From a virus, in IMG/VR virus record IMGVR_UViG_3300027833_000015, positions 1-64,000 of that record: DNA of 64,000 nucleotides. One strand, written 5' to 3'. The notes beneath the pieces were generated by a model that was not told the origin of the DNA, made no database searches, and was given only the letters and a program-made list of their open reading frames with translations. The translations under genes were made by a program, and so were the position numbers. The number at the start of each line of letters is the position of its first letter. Position 1 is the first letter of the stretch. Positions 48,024 to 57,334 of this stretch are shown piece after piece.

Positions 48024-48366
48024 AATCTGCTTTCACTTCCTTCTCATTAATGTCTTTCAACATACGTTGCAGGTCTGTAGTAGAACCGATGAACACATTG
48101 GTGTCGCCAGCAGGTAGTGCTGCTTGCTTCGGTTTGTCTTCTTTCTCAATATTCTTTTTCTGTTGGTGTAGGTTCATCAACTGGCCAGAAACATCAGCAG
48201 TATCCTTCATCAGTTTAGCAAGGACTTCATATGCACGTGGGTGCTCAGACGCTTTGGCGACCTCAAGCATTTCTTCAACGCCATCCCTACCCTTGCAGAT
48301 CATGTCATACAGAGTTTCGCGAGCAAACTCGTAATCATTATCCTTGTCTTCTTTATCGTCACTCAT
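47986..48366 (-). CDS. 16: gp16 terminase small subunit
   Basis: 126 aa. DNA-recognition partner of gp17. Acidic N-terminus, helical YEVLAKLMKDTADVSGQLM core (the conserved part), and a tail with DTNVFIGSTTDLQRMLKDI. Position directly before gp17 confirms it. Confidence 0.9.
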   Translation of the reverse strand: MSDDKEDKDNDYEFARETLYDMICKGRDGVEEMLEVAKASEHPRAYEVLAKLMKDTADVSGQLMNLHQQKKNIEKEDKPKQAALPAGDTNVFIGSTTDLQRMLKDINEKEVKADYDTIEDSRHDEG

Positions 48367-49007
48367 GACATCAACATTCCTTTAGTGTACAGAGTATATA
48401 GGGTTTCTACACCGCAGGCAAATGCAATGGAAACGCTCGCTCTATACTTGTCGTTGTTCTCTATTCCATGTACTCGTTCAGTGTCAGCAACATAACAGGG
48501 TGACCAACCAACAGACAGCGTTCCTCCTTCTGGTGGATAGAAAGTGAGAGGTGCCCAGTCTTCACCAGAGTATGGTGTCAGAGGCAGGAACATAACTGCT
48601 TTGCGTGGTTCGTTATAGATTTGATAGTCTGTGTGAGGCGACATGAAACCATTAGGTGCGCACCTTGATAGAATTATATACGACAGGTGCTTCTTTGCTT
48701 CTGGGTGTATCAGGTTATACAGTGTCCTGATCTCTGGTTCTTGACCGTTCCAGATCAAGTCAATGCCTTCGTTGGCAGGAGTGGTTCTTATTATATGTCG
48801 CACACTATTGACATGATCTAGGTCACGGGTCTGCCACTGTTCGATAACATCCCGAGTCGGGTCATCGCCTGACCAACTTGGTGCGGTATCGAGTTTGGAT
48901 TGTTTGATCAGAACTTCCCGCAATTCAGCAGGAAGTTCAGTGCCATCTACGTGGAAGAAGTAACCTTCTTCACGTGCGGGAGTGTGGTACAAATTGGTCA
49001 CTGTCAA
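48363..49007 (-). CDS. 2-oxoglutarate/Fe(II) oxygenase-like protein
   Basis: 214 aa. NGFMSPHTDYQIYN has H-x-D, and DTERVHGIENNDKYRASVSIAF has the distal His and the Arg; together the iron and 2-oxoglutarate ligands of a double-stranded beta-helix dioxygenase. It stands between gp16 and gp15, where cyanophages often have such a gene. The start is uncertain: no ATG, TTG at 49007 or GTG at 49001 within the end of gp15. Possible hydroxylation of a structural protein. Confidence 0.75.
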   Translation of the reverse strand: MTVTNLYHTPAREEGYFFHVDGTELPAELREVLIKQSKLDTAPSWSGDDPTRDVIEQWQTRDLDHVNSVRHIIRTTPANEGIDLIWNGQEPEIRTLYNLIHPEAKKHLSYIILSRCAPNGFMSPHTDYQIYNEPRKAVMFLPLTPYSGEDWAPLTFYPPEGGTLSVGWSPCYVADTERVHGIENNDKYRASVSIAFACGVETLYTLYTKGMLMS

Positions 49008-49767
49008 GTATGCTCGTCACAATAGTATAATCAGAATCAGCAGAGACGGGTAATGGGTTCGTTGTTACACGAACTGTTTCTGCATAGTCAGAGTCATTTG
49101 GCACTGTACCATCCATGGCATATAGATCTATATCTATGCGGTTGATAAGTGCAGTGTCATCTGCTTTTGGACCATAGAAGTTTATCTTCATATCAAACTG
49201 TAGCGTGTATATGATAGTCCGTCTTGCTTCCATAGCACCTTCAAAGTCATCAGTGAATGCGACTGACTGTAGAATGATAGGAACATCTTCTACTATGTCG
49301 ACATCAGAAAGAGGTTTGACTGACAGAGTGTACTGTGGACCAAAGTATGGAAGTATCTGCTCAACGACTTGCAATGCATCATCGTGCTGCTTGGCATATA
49401 TACTTAACTCAAACGAGATGATGTATGGTGTGGGTGAATAGAACTTCTTTCCATTTCCAGGAGTATCTCCTACACCCTTGAATGAGTTCATCTTCGGCAT
49501 CTGACGTTGTGCATCATACTGCATGTTCACTATCTCGAATGACATCCGAGGTAGTTTGATTGCGAGTTGCCTTTCATTGTCTTCACCGTTGTTCATCTCA
49601 GCAATGCGCTCGAGGAACTTACGCTGGGGAGCATATGCCAAAGGCACCTTCATCTGGTCGTATGTGGTTGAACCTTTCTTGCGAATGATATACAGGTTGT
49701 CGAACATCGCACCAAAGATGGCAACAGACTTTCGTACACGCTCGTTGTAGAAGTGCTTGCCGAACAT
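48970..49767 (-). CDS. 15: gp15 tail completion (sheath terminator) protein
   Basis: 265 aa. MFGKHFYNERVRKSVAIFGA, SYTPTPYIISFELSIYAK-like SPTPYIISFELSIYAKQHD, QILPYFGPQYTLSVKPL and TIIYTLQFDMKINFYGP match gp15. It caps the tail and joins the neck. TAATG overlap with gp14. Confidence 0.93.
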   Translation of the reverse strand: MFGKHFYNERVRKSVAIFGAMFDNLYIIRKKGSTTYDQMKVPLAYAPQRKFLERIAEMNNGEDNERQLAIKLPRMSFEIVNMQYDAQRQMPKMNSFKGVGDTPGNGKKFYSPTPYIISFELSIYAKQHDDALQVVEQILPYFGPQYTLSVKPLSDVDIVEDVPIILQSVAFTDDFEGAMEARRTIIYTLQFDMKINFYGPKADDTALINRIDIDLYAMDGTVPNDSDYAETVRVTTNPLPVSADSDYTIVTSILDSDQFVPHSRT

Positions 49768-50681
49768 TATATGATTCCTCCAAAGGGATTAGTCTCACTG
49801 AAGTCGAGGAACTCAAACGCAGATACGCTGAACGAGTCTACAGTGCCATCGGCACCTCCAGGACTTGCTGGTTGTATCTCCTGTAACTCTTGTATGAGAG
49901 TTGGGGTAGCAATAGCACCCGACTCTGTACCGATAACAGCAATGGATGGGGTGAATTCCCTGTACTCGCCAGTGTTGTTACCGACATGTGCAAGATACAA
50001 TTGGTTGTCACCGTCAGCAACGTCAGAATCTTTCCAACCAACAACCTCACCATTGACGATATGATTGGTGTGCGTCTGTGTGACTGTTTCGCCTCTGATA
50101 TAACCAACAGAAGCAGAGTCCATAGTCAACTGGTATTGGTACGCTGCATATTCTTCTATGTCGTCTACCTCTGGTACACCAGTCTCAAAGTCGGCATTGG
50201 TGAATTCAAACAACTCGCAACGCATCTTGAACACAGGCAGTTTGCCCAGTTGATAGAATGGGTTCTCGTCTTCCACCTTCATTATCTCGAAAGTAGATCC
50301 ACTCAGAGGCACGTGGATAAGGTCGCCTTCACGTGGGCGATAATATTTCTCTTCTGTTGTCTCTTGATACTTGCGTATCTCGTTGTTCCATCGTCGACGT
50401 GCCATGAGCAGGGTTGCTGCGTCACGTATCTCTACGCCAAACTTAGAGAATAGATCTCCGTCACCGTCAAACCCTTCGAGGTTTTCTAGGTAGACTTCAA
50501 TCCTGTATGCATAAGCAAAGCGAGAAAGAGTCTCATCATTGAATATCATATCACGTGCTACAACCTCGCGTGGGAGATAGTAGATGTCTGTTCCGAAGAA
50601 TCTCATGGACTCGATAATCAAGTCCTCATATAAATTCTGTTCAGAGCGAACGTTGTGTCGGAAATGTCTGGAAGTTGCCAT
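49767..50681 (-). CDS. 14: gp14 neck protein
   Basis: 304 aa. EQNLYEDLIIESMRFFGTDI, IEVYLENLEGFDGDGDLFSKFGVEI and RPREGDLIHVPLSGSTFEI are typical of gp14, which completes the head with gp13. RBS AGGATAG before the ATG. Confidence 0.93.
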   Translation of the reverse strand: MATSRHFRHNVRSEQNLYEDLIIESMRFFGTDIYYLPREVVARDMIFNDETLSRFAYAYRIEVYLENLEGFDGDGDLFSKFGVEIRDAATLLMARRRWNNEIRKYQETTEEKYYRPREGDLIHVPLSGSTFEIMKVEDENPFYQLGKLPVFKMRCELFEFTNADFETGVPEVDDIEEYAAYQYQLTMDSASVGYIRGETVTQTHTNHIVNGEVVGWKDSDVADGDNQLYLAHVGNNTGEYREFTPSIAVIGTESGAIATPTLIQELQEIQPASPGGADGTVDSFSVSAFEFLDFSETNPFGGII

Positions 50682-50684
50682 TGT

Positions 50685-51449
50685 CTATCCTACAAAGAAA
50701 TCAGGTGGAACTTCTTGCTCCAACCGCATGCGCTCACGCAACTCGGTTATCTCTGCCTTTGCTTCTTCAAGGATCTGACGACCAGATATGGTCACGCCAC
50801 CTGGAAGTTGCATACCTTCAAACTTGGACATGTTCTGACCCCACTGCTCTTTGATCAGGGCAGTCGTAAAGTCTTTTACAAACATATCATTCCAAACAGA
50901 ACTATGGGTGCTCGGGTCGACTGATTGATATACTTCGAATGCAACGTGCTTGCCTGCTACGAGTTGGCCATCTTCGATGTCACTGTGTATGTAAACTCGG
51001 TTTGCTCGTCGAGAGAAAGTGATTAAAGGGAGACCATTTAACTTCATGTCAAGCATAGCAAGGTGTTGCTGGGTCTGCTCGTAGTATGCCATACCACCTG
51101 TGCCGTACCCAGCACCAGTTCTATTTCCCATGTCGCTCATGGCGAACTGGTACTGGAAAGAGAAGAAGTTTGAACTGCCTATCATTGCGCTGTTTACAGG
51201 AAACATCTTCGTGACAAACAAGATGTGGGCAGGGATGTCGACATATTTGTTCGCAATATCATCCTCAGTCATCTGGTGCTCGTAGTAGACGCGCTCGGTT
51301 GCGTCACCGTGAAACTCTTGATAGACTTGAAGTGCGTCATCGACTTTGTCTTCTATCTGATCTTCATCGACGTTGATTTCGATGACAGGTTCACCGAGTC
51401 GTCGTAGACTATAGTCGATGAGTCCTTGCCTTGTAGATATAATCGCCAT
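50685..51449 (-). CDS. 13: gp13 neck protein
   Basis: 254 aa. RQGLIDYSLRRLGEPVIEIN, VDDALQVYQEFHGDATERV, HILFVTKMFPV and VYIHSDIEDG are the conserved gp13 segments. First gene of the neck-terminase operon; late promoter 30 bp upstream. Confidence 0.94.
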   Translation of the reverse strand: MAIISTRQGLIDYSLRRLGEPVIEINVDEDQIEDKVDDALQVYQEFHGDATERVYYEHQMTEDDIANKYVDIPAHILFVTKMFPVNSAMIGSSNFFSFQYQFAMSDMGNRTGAGYGTGGMAYYEQTQQHLAMLDMKLNGLPLITFSRRANRVYIHSDIEDGQLVAGKHVAFEVYQSVDPSTHSSVWNDMFVKDFTTALIKEQWGQNMSKFEGMQLPGGVTISGRQILEEAKAEITELRERMRLEQEVPPDFFVG

Positions 51450-51478
51450 TGTATTACCCTAGTATGTTCTGATAGTTC

Positions 51479-51486
51479 TATTTATA
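51479..51486 (-). promoter_or_regulatory. T4-type late promoter of gp13 (TATAAATA)
   Basis: Exact TATAAATA 30 bp before the gp13 ATG, adjacent to the stop of the gene upstream. Confidence 0.82.
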
Positions 51487-51975
51487 CTATTCGAAATTGT
51501 ATATGGATTCTTTTGCTCGCTCAAGTAGCAATCCAGAATTATACTCTTCCTTTGAGTAGTCCCAGCGGACGTAAGGAACACCAGAGTTGGTGGTCTTTTC
51601 CGTGGGTGTCATAGGTGCGCCATTGACATGGTTCATAAAACCAATGATCTTCTTGTCGTTGTGTCGGACAAACCCATGCATAGAGTCTATGCCTATGGTG
51701 TCGAATGCCCATGTCATGGCAAGGTAGATGCCAACGTCTCGGGTCTTTTTCTTTTGTGATTTTGAGAGAGGGTATGAGTGTAGTCTGTGCCAGTCAGAAA
51801 CAGCACTGACCTCAACTGTGTTGTTGGGGCAGTCTTTGAGGAGGAACATAAAGTAAACTTCGCCATGGACTGTGCCAACAAAGTATCTATCAGCAGTCCA
51901 TTGCCTCAGTGTTCCCTTTGAATCTATATACTTTTGAGCATATCCATCCCATTCATTATAAAAATATTTCACCAT
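51487..51975 (-). CDS. Hypothetical protein, 162 aa
   Basis: Starts MVKYFYNEWDGYAQKYIDS. Alternating strands and helices, with YFMFLLKDCPNNTVEVSAVS and AMTWAFDTIGIDSMHGFVR, which may be an acetyltransferase-like (GNAT) fold, but no clear acetyl-CoA loop. It lies just before the gp13 late promoter. Function unknown. Confidence 0.72.
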   Translation of the reverse strand: MVKYFYNEWDGYAQKYIDSKGTLRQWTADRYFVGTVHGEVYFMFLLKDCPNNTVEVSAVSDWHRLHSYPLSKSQKKKTRDVGIYLAMTWAFDTIGIDSMHGFVRHNDKKIIGFMNHVNGAPMTPTEKTTNSGVPYVRWDYSKEEYNSGLLLERAKESIYNFE

Positions 51976-51981
51976 ATTATA

Positions 51982-52323
51982 TCAATCGAATTTACAGTCA
52001 CTCAACGCAGCGCGAACAATTTCAATCTTATCTATCAACCTGTCTATGTCCTCTTCCGCATGCTGAATTCGAACAGTCTGTTCAAAGTCTTTAGGCAGTT
52101 GTCCAAGATCTCCTCTTGGCCACAGAATACGAAACTCTGTATTCTGTTTTACCTGCCCTACAATACGAATAGAACCATCCTCAAGAAAATCTAATCTGCT
52201 AGTGATCAGGAAATACTGACCCAGAAACAAAGATATTAAGACGGCAATTCCAATTAGGTTCTTTAATGGTATCGTTAATTTTGTACCTTCGCTCAATGAG
52301 ACTGGTTCAATAGGATCATCCAT
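51982..52323 (-). CDS. Membrane-anchored protein, 113 aa
   Basis: Starts MDDPIEPVSLSEGTKLTIPL, one membrane helix (about 22-43), then an external domain ending in a coiled-coil (AEEDIDRLIDKIEIVRAAL). ATG lies inside the end of the fibre gene. Function unknown. Confidence 0.75.
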   Translation of the reverse strand: MDDPIEPVSLSEGTKLTIPLKNLIGIAVLISLFLGQYFLITSRLDFLEDGSIRIVGQVKQNTEFRILWPRGDLGQLPKDFEQTVRIQHAEEDIDRLIDKIEIVRAALSDCKFD

Positions 52324-54325
52324 TCAATAAATTACCAGCAAGGTCGTAGATGCCAATACCGTGGAACCCGTCTACCTTATCGGCATTCAGGTTTGTTACT
52401 ACGGTGCCAGAAGCAACGTCAGTCAGGTCGAAGATAGAGGCAGCAGCGATACGCGCATCTGCTCTGGCGTTTGTATAGTATAGTCTAGTGCCTTCACTCA
52501 GGTTTGTTGTAGACTTGGCGGTGAATCCTGCGTCGACTCTTGCGTCTGCTCGTGCTTGAGTATAGTATAGTCTAGTGCCTTCACTAATGTCTGTTGTTGT
52601 AATACTTGCATTGATGTATGCATCAACATCAGCATCGTCATAAGCAGCAGCAGAGGAGATTGTACCGTTTGCAGCAATACTGATATTGGTACCAGCAGTA
52701 AGTGAAGCGACAACGTTGGCAGTATCAGTGACATCTGCCAGTGCTTCTATGTCAACCAACTTGGTATTGAGAGCAGCGGTGAAATTCTTTTGAGTCAGTC
52801 CACCATCACCCACTGAATAGGTAGTGTCGGTCGAGGAGATTGTGCCGTTTGCAGCAATACTGATATTGGTACCAGCAGTAAGAGCAGCAACAACATTGGT
52901 AGTGTCAGTAACATCTGCCAGTGCTTCTATGCCGTCGAGTTTGGTTCCGTCTGCTGCAACGTCACGACCATCCACATTACCGCTTACGGTTATTGCTCCA
53001 GTAACATCCAGACCAGCACTTGAAATATTGACACGTTGGGTGCCACCAGTGCTGAAACCGATGACCTCATCACTTGGCCAGTATATGCCTGTGTTTGTGT
53101 CACCATCATTACACAGCGTGGGAGCGGTCACCGATCCATCAGATAATCTGATAGTTCCCTCTATCTGATTGACAGTGCTGCCTAGGAGTTTAATGCCCCA
53201 ATTTGTTGTGGTAGGTGTACCTGTAACGGAATACAGACCATGGTAGAGATATGCAGTAGTAATTTCACCAGCATTATGATCGATTAACGTCCTAGCACCA
53301 TATGCAGTGCCAATTTCACCTTCATTGTGAGTTATTCTACCATAGATACCATGTGCAGAACCGACACGCCCTGTGGTACCAGTGGTGCCGTTGCTGTGTA
53401 AACCATACACACCGTATGCATTAGTGATCTGATTGGTTGATGCAGCAGTACCGTTGTCCATCGCAGAGTAACCATACACACCGATCTGTACAGAATTCAG
53501 GGTTGCTCTATTTTGATCTGCTTGGCCATAAACACCATACACGGTTGTTGTATTAGTCGACACGTTGGCATTTGTGCCGCTTGTCTGCCCGAGGAAATAT
53601 CCTCCTATAACTACGTCATTGTCGCCAGAGGATGTAGAGGTGGCATAGATACCATATGCCCGACCTTCATTGCTGTTGTCACCACCAGTGTATGAGGTAT
53701 CAACATCGACCTGTATTCCGATGTGACTATGGTCAGCAGTAGCAGCATCATTTCCCGAGACGTTCAGGTCGAAAAATGCACCCTGGATCTGATTATTTCC
53801 AGTGGTGTAGTCAACCTTCGAATGTATTGACCTCGTGTTGGCAGCAGGGTCCAGGTCGAGTGTTTTGAAGACATCGATATCAGTGGCGGTTGCTGTGAGG
53901 GAAGAAGTGCCGCCTTGGGTTAGATTTAATGTGTTTGCTCCAAAACTCAGGTAGTTGTCAGCATCACCATTGTGAGAGAGTTTTGAGTTGATCTGTACAT
54001 CAGCAACATTGAATGTCATTGAACTCTGATTTAACTGGGCACGAATAGCACTAGCGACATAGAACTTCAGATTGGCGTCTGTTTTGTTACCCATTATCGC
54101 AGGTCTTGCGGTGCCTCCACCCCAAGCAATAATTTCATCTTCTGCGATGTTTATTTCGTTAGTAGTTGTTATGTCGCCTGTGAGTGACCCACCTGCCAAT
54201 GGGAGGTAGTCTCCAAGGGCAGTTGTGGTGGTTGTTAAATCTGTGTTTAGATTGGAAAAGTTATCGTCCAACTCAGCGAAAGTCAGTGCGCTTCCCTTAC
54301 CTGATCTTAATGTGAGTGTGGTCAT
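52316..54325 (-). CDS. Tail-fibre-type virion protein
   Basis: 669 aa. MTTLTLRSGKGSALTFAELDDNFSNL is the usual N-terminus of T4-like fibre proteins; the middle is rich in Gly/Thr/Asn with GIYG/VYG spaced beta repeats (about 215-345), as in trimeric beta-structures. Two near-copies of LADVTDTxNVVAxLTAGTN follow (about 490-570), then paired YYTQARADARV/YYTNARADARI. Probably a receptor-binding fibre part. AAGG before the ATG. Confidence 0.82.
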   Translation of the reverse strand: MTTLTLRSGKGSALTFAELDDNFSNLNTDLTTTTTALGDYLPLAGGSLTGDITTTNEINIAEDEIIAWGGGTARPAIMGNKTDANLKFYVASAIRAQLNQSSMTFNVADVQINSKLSHNGDADNYLSFGANTLNLTQGGTSSLTATATDIDVFKTLDLDPAANTRSIHSKVDYTTGNNQIQGAFFDLNVSGNDAATADHSHIGIQVDVDTSYTGGDNSNEGRAYGIYATSTSSGDNDVVIGGYFLGQTSGTNANVSTNTTTVYGVYGQADQNRATLNSVQIGVYGYSAMDNGTAASTNQITNAYGVYGLHSNGTTGTTGRVGSAHGIYGRITHNEGEIGTAYGARTLIDHNAGEITTAYLYHGLYSVTGTPTTTNWGIKLLGSTVNQIEGTIRLSDGSVTAPTLCNDGDTNTGIYWPSDEVIGFSTGGTQRVNISSAGLDVTGAITVSGNVDGRDVAADGTKLDGIEALADVTDTTNVVAALTAGTNISIAANGTISSTDTTYSVGDGGLTQKNFTAALNTKLVDIEALADVTDTANVVASLTAGTNISIAANGTISSAAAYDDADVDAYINASITTTDISEGTRLYYTQARADARVDAGFTAKSTTNLSEGTRLYYTNARADARIAAASIFDLTDVASGTVVTNLNADKVDGFHGIGIYDLAGNLLNG

Positions 54326-54412
54326 TTAACCTTGCCCTTCGGGTTAGTATAGAATAATAAAAAAGAGTTGGGAGAAATTGCTCCCCCATAGAGTAGTGAC
54401 CCAGTCTCTTTC

Positions 54413-54790
54413 TTAGTTTGGTGCTTCGTATGTAAGTGAAGAGATACTAATTGTATCGCCATCGCCAATAATAACAGAAGACAATATGATGTCACCTGTG
54501 TTAGCAGCAGTGTTCGATACATCGCCTTGGAATACCGTGGCACCAGCACCAGACTTGACTACAAACTTTGATACTGTTCCAGGTTCGCAGTCCGTGTCGT
54601 CAGCAATCGAACCAGCAGAGGCGATGCCATTTGCAGCATCACCGAAAGCAGTTGCGCTGAATGTCAGTGTTGCAACTACGGCACTTGCAGTAGTTTGGAA
54701 TTCAATCGATCCAGCACCGCCATTGTCGATCTTATCAACAATCAGGTCTGCAATATCGTTACGAATTGTTGTTGGGTGTGTTACTGCCAT
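54413..54790 (-). CDS. Small beta-rich virion protein, 125 aa
   Basis: Starts MAVTHPTTIRNDIADLIVD. Thr/Ala/Gly-rich strands (SAVVATLTFSATAFGDAANG, SSVIIGDGDTISISSLTYEA) suggest a small capsid-decoration or fibre-tip protein. Late promoter at 54964 upstream. AAGGAG before the ATG. Function inferred from context only. Confidence 0.75.
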   Translation of the reverse strand: MAVTHPTTIRNDIADLIVDKIDNGGAGSIEFQTTASAVVATLTFSATAFGDAANGIASAGSIADDTDCEPGTVSKFVVKSGAGATVFQGDVSNTAANTGDIILSSVIIGDGDTISISSLTYEAPN

Positions 54791-54792
54791 TT

Positions 54793-54963
54793 TTACTTCT
54801 CCTTGATACTAGGGTCACTATTTGCGATTGAACATTCAATCGACTTGCCTTGTTCTTCAGTTACAGGTATCTCTATAGAAACTTCTTCTTTGGTACCATC
54901 CTTACGAATGACAACAGCGGTTCCTTTCAACTTACCCAAACTACCTTTTGCTCTTATACTCAT
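54793..54963 (-). CDS. Hypothetical small protein, 56 aa
   Basis: Starts MSIRAKGSLGKLKGTAVVIR. It fills the gap between two structural genes. A TATAAATA abuts the ATG, so transcription from that site would begin inside the gene and this ORF is read from upstream transcripts. Function unknown. Confidence 0.72.
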   Translation of the reverse strand: MSIRAKGSLGKLKGTAVVIRKDGTKEEVSIEIPVTEEQGKSIECSIANSDPSIKEK

Positions 54964-54971
54964 TATTTATA
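54964..54971 (-). promoter_or_regulatory. T4-type late promoter (TATAAATA)
   Basis: Exact TATAAATA directly before the ATG of the 56-aa gene; most likely serves the 125-aa gene and the fibre below. Confidence 0.65.
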
Positions 54972-54984
54972 CACCTTCGAGTTC

Positions 54985-55347
54985 TTAATCAAATTTACTT
55001 ACGCTGCGAGAAATAATGAGGTTCCCTTCAAGTATTCTCTCTACCATTGTCACGCCAGACCCAGGATCAACATACTCTACTTCCAGGTCATACACATAAC
55101 GTCGACGCTGCATAGCATCTGTCTGGGTGTTTGTCAACATGAACTCGATAACACCACCTGTTGATGGTGGTAGCAATGACGTGGTGAACGAGATCATCTC
55201 GCTCGAGTCAGCGTCATAACTTCTGTTGACATTACCACGGACAGTATAACCTGTGGTGTCTCTGGGAGATCCATCAGTGGATAGCATCTTGACTTGCCAC
55301 TTTATGTCTGACCCTTGGTCTAATTCTAAATCTTCGTACTGCGCCAT
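54985..55347 (-). CDS. Virion-associated protein, 120 aa
   Basis: Starts MAQYEDLELDQGSDIKWQV. Beta-sandwich-like: RDTTGYTVRGNVNRSYDAD, IEFMLTNTQTDAM, YVYDLEVEY. The pattern is common among small tail/fibre-attached proteins of T4-like marine phages. CGGATC before the ATG; CTAAATA late-type site 27 bp upstream. Confidence 0.75.
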   Translation of the reverse strand: MAQYEDLELDQGSDIKWQVKMLSTDGSPRDTTGYTVRGNVNRSYDADSSEMISFTTSLLPPSTGGVIEFMLTNTQTDAMQRRRYVYDLEVEYVDPGSGVTMVERILEGNLIISRSVSKFD

Positions 55348-55373
55348 TGTTCAGATCCGTTTTAATATATCTC

Positions 55374-55380
55374 TATTTAG
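55374..55380 (-). promoter_or_regulatory. Late-type promoter (CTAAATA)
   Basis: CTAAATAGAG on the minus strand, about 27-33 bp before the ATG at 55347. Confidence 0.58.
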
Positions 55381-55404
55381 TCATTCTCGAAACGCGAGTC
55401 CCGA

Positions 55405-57297
55405 TTATTCTTGTCCGTCGAAAGAAATACTACAACGTATTTGTCGAGTATCTTTTTGTTTCACGGTGATATTATATACTGCTTTCGCGGAGACGTTTAT
55501 CGCGCGAGTATCTTTTTCTTTCACCGTGGTATTATATATTCCTTTCGCGGAGACGTTTATCAAGCGAGTATCTTTTTGTCTGACATTAACGTATTTTGCT
55601 AATGGCACCTTTCCGTATTTTCTGAACAGTATAGTAGAAGCACTGATAACGGAAGGACTTGCCTTTGGAGTTGAATCAACTCCTGTCACCGTCCTCTTGG
55701 TTGTTCCCACGACAATAGCAGGCGATGGTTGAATGTGAATTCTTGGTTCTATTTCTCGTTCACCAGTGCATAGAACCACGCAGTTCGTGGTCTGTAGAGC
55801 ACCACTTGCTGTGATCACCCTTTCCGCAGAACCAGAAAGATTAGAAGGTTGAGATTCAAGTTGTGTATCGACCGTGTCTTTTATTGTTCTTTCTGCGATG
55901 CCATCTACTTTGACTTCGGTATCTTGACAGATCGCAGAAACTACGACTACAACTACACGCTCACCATCTCCCGCAACAGTTACAACACCGACCTCATCTG
56001 CTGTGAGAGCACCATCAAGAACATTGATGGTCCTTCCTCCAGCACCAACTACTGTGCTGGCAGTTGATTGTACTGCTTGGTCTATTTCGTTTGTTTCAAT
56101 TTCGCGTTCAGCGAGACCGACAACAGAGGATGCTGTAGTTTCGAGTGTGCCTTGTATCGATATAATTCTTTCTGATGAACCGACCACTTTGCTCTGGTCA
56201 TTGACCAGACTACCACTGGCATTGATTATTCTCTCAGCAACGCCACTCGCTACGCTGGCAGATGATTGTACTGCTTGGTCTAATTCGTTTGTTTCTATTT
56301 CTCTCTCAGCGACACCATCCACAAGTGAAGCAGTGGTATCACAGTAACCATAACCAAATACAGAACGCTTAGTAGTGGCAGCAACAACGGAGGGACTTGC
56401 CTTTGGAGTCGAATCAACTCCAGTCACTGTTCGTTTGGTTGTACCAGAGACGACATTCGATATTGTCGGGCGAATGACGACGGAAGGTCTTATTTCTCGT
56501 TCAGAGACGCCATCGACTTTGCTCTGGTCGACGACCACAGCACCACTGCCAGTGATTACTCGTTCAGAGACGCCAACGACTTCGATCTGGTCGTCGACGA
56601 CCAGAGTACCACTGCCTGTGACTGTTCTCTGTGCTGTTGCAGAGACGGTGGAGGTCTGTGCTTGAAGTGCCTGAGTAGTTTCATTTATCTCGACGATACG
56701 TTCGGCAACACCGCTGGCAACAGAAACTCCTGTGGTCAGGGCAACGGTGGATCGTATCTCTCGTTCACTGGTAGAAGAAACATTTGCATCAGCGGTAACT
56801 ATTACACCTGTACCAACAATCGTTCTCTCTGCTGTTGCAGAGGCAGTGGAGGTCTGTGCTTCTAGTGATATGGAGGTTCTTATTTGCCTCTCAGCGACAC
56901 CAGAGACGACATTCGATATTGTCGGTCGAATAACGACAGTCCCTGGTTTTCGACCAACATCTGCTATACCACTGACAACGGATGGGGTGGAGACTTCGAC
57001 TGCGGAAACTACGGTTACAACTACACGCTCACCATCTCCAGCGACAGTTACAACACCGACCTCATCTGATGAGAGGTCGCCATTGACTACATTGATTTGA
57101 CGTTTAGAGGTGCCGCTTACAGAAGCATCGCCAGTTACAAGGATGGCGTCTACAGAATTGCGTTGTAGTGTTGCTTGCCCAGAGACTTCGGAATCTTGGG
57201 AAACGAGTTCCACGACCAGAACATGAAGACTGGTTGCATAGTCGACCGCGACATAGTCGATATCGACGTATTCGAAAATTTGACCAGATGATGCCAA
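55405..57297 (-). CDS. Highly repetitive virion protein, TTG start
   Basis: 630 aa. About twenty repeats of 23-30 residues with a core VSGxAER-x-I (variants SEREI, TTKRTV), plus two copies of DEVGVVTVAGDGERVV. The C-terminus has three KDTRxINVSAKxxYN units. Such beta repeats would make a long fibre or surface-binding rod. Start: TTG at 57297 with AGGAAC before it and CTAAATA 30 bp upstream; no ATG candidates. Low diversity; no family recognised. Confidence 0.78.
   Translation of the reverse strand: MASSGQIFEYVDIDYVAVDYATSLHVLVVELVSQDSEVSGQATLQRNSVDAILVTGDASVSGTSKRQINVVNGDLSSDEVGVVTVAGDGERVVVTVVSAVEVSTPSVVSGIADVGRKPGTVVIRPTISNVVSGVAERQIRTSISLEAQTSTASATAERTIVGTGVIVTADANVSSTSEREIRSTVALTTGVSVASGVAERIVEINETTQALQAQTSTVSATAQRTVTGSGTLVVDDQIEVVGVSERVITGSGAVVVDQSKVDGVSEREIRPSVVIRPTISNVVSGTTKRTVTGVDSTPKASPSVVAATTKRSVFGYGYCDTTASLVDGVAEREIETNELDQAVQSSASVASGVAERIINASGSLVNDQSKVVGSSERIISIQGTLETTASSVVGLAEREIETNEIDQAVQSTASTVVGAGGRTINVLDGALTADEVGVVTVAGDGERVVVVVVSAICQDTEVKVDGIAERTIKDTVDTQLESQPSNLSGSAERVITASGALQTTNCVVLCTGEREIEPRIHIQPSPAIVVGTTKRTVTGVDSTPKASPSVISASTILFRKYGKVPLAKYVNVRQKDTRLINVSAKGIYNTTVKEKDTRAINVSAKAVYNITVKQKDTRQIRCSISFDGQE
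55435..55590 (-). repeat. Three tandem 60-bp repeats at the end of the VSGxAER gene
   Basis: Each unit contains gagtatctttttctttcac and cctttcgcggagacgtttat on the plus strand, coding for KDTRxINVSAKxxYNxTV. Closely similar copies, a recent duplication. Confidence 0.8.
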
Positions 57298-57327
57298 GTG
57301 AGTTCCTGAAGATGAGTTATCACATCT

Positions 57328-57334
57328 TATTTAG
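57328..57334 (-). promoter_or_regulatory. Late-type promoter (CTAAATA)
   Basis: CTAAATAAG overlapping the stop of the gene at 57331, about 31-37 bp before the TTG start at 57297. Confidence 0.58.
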
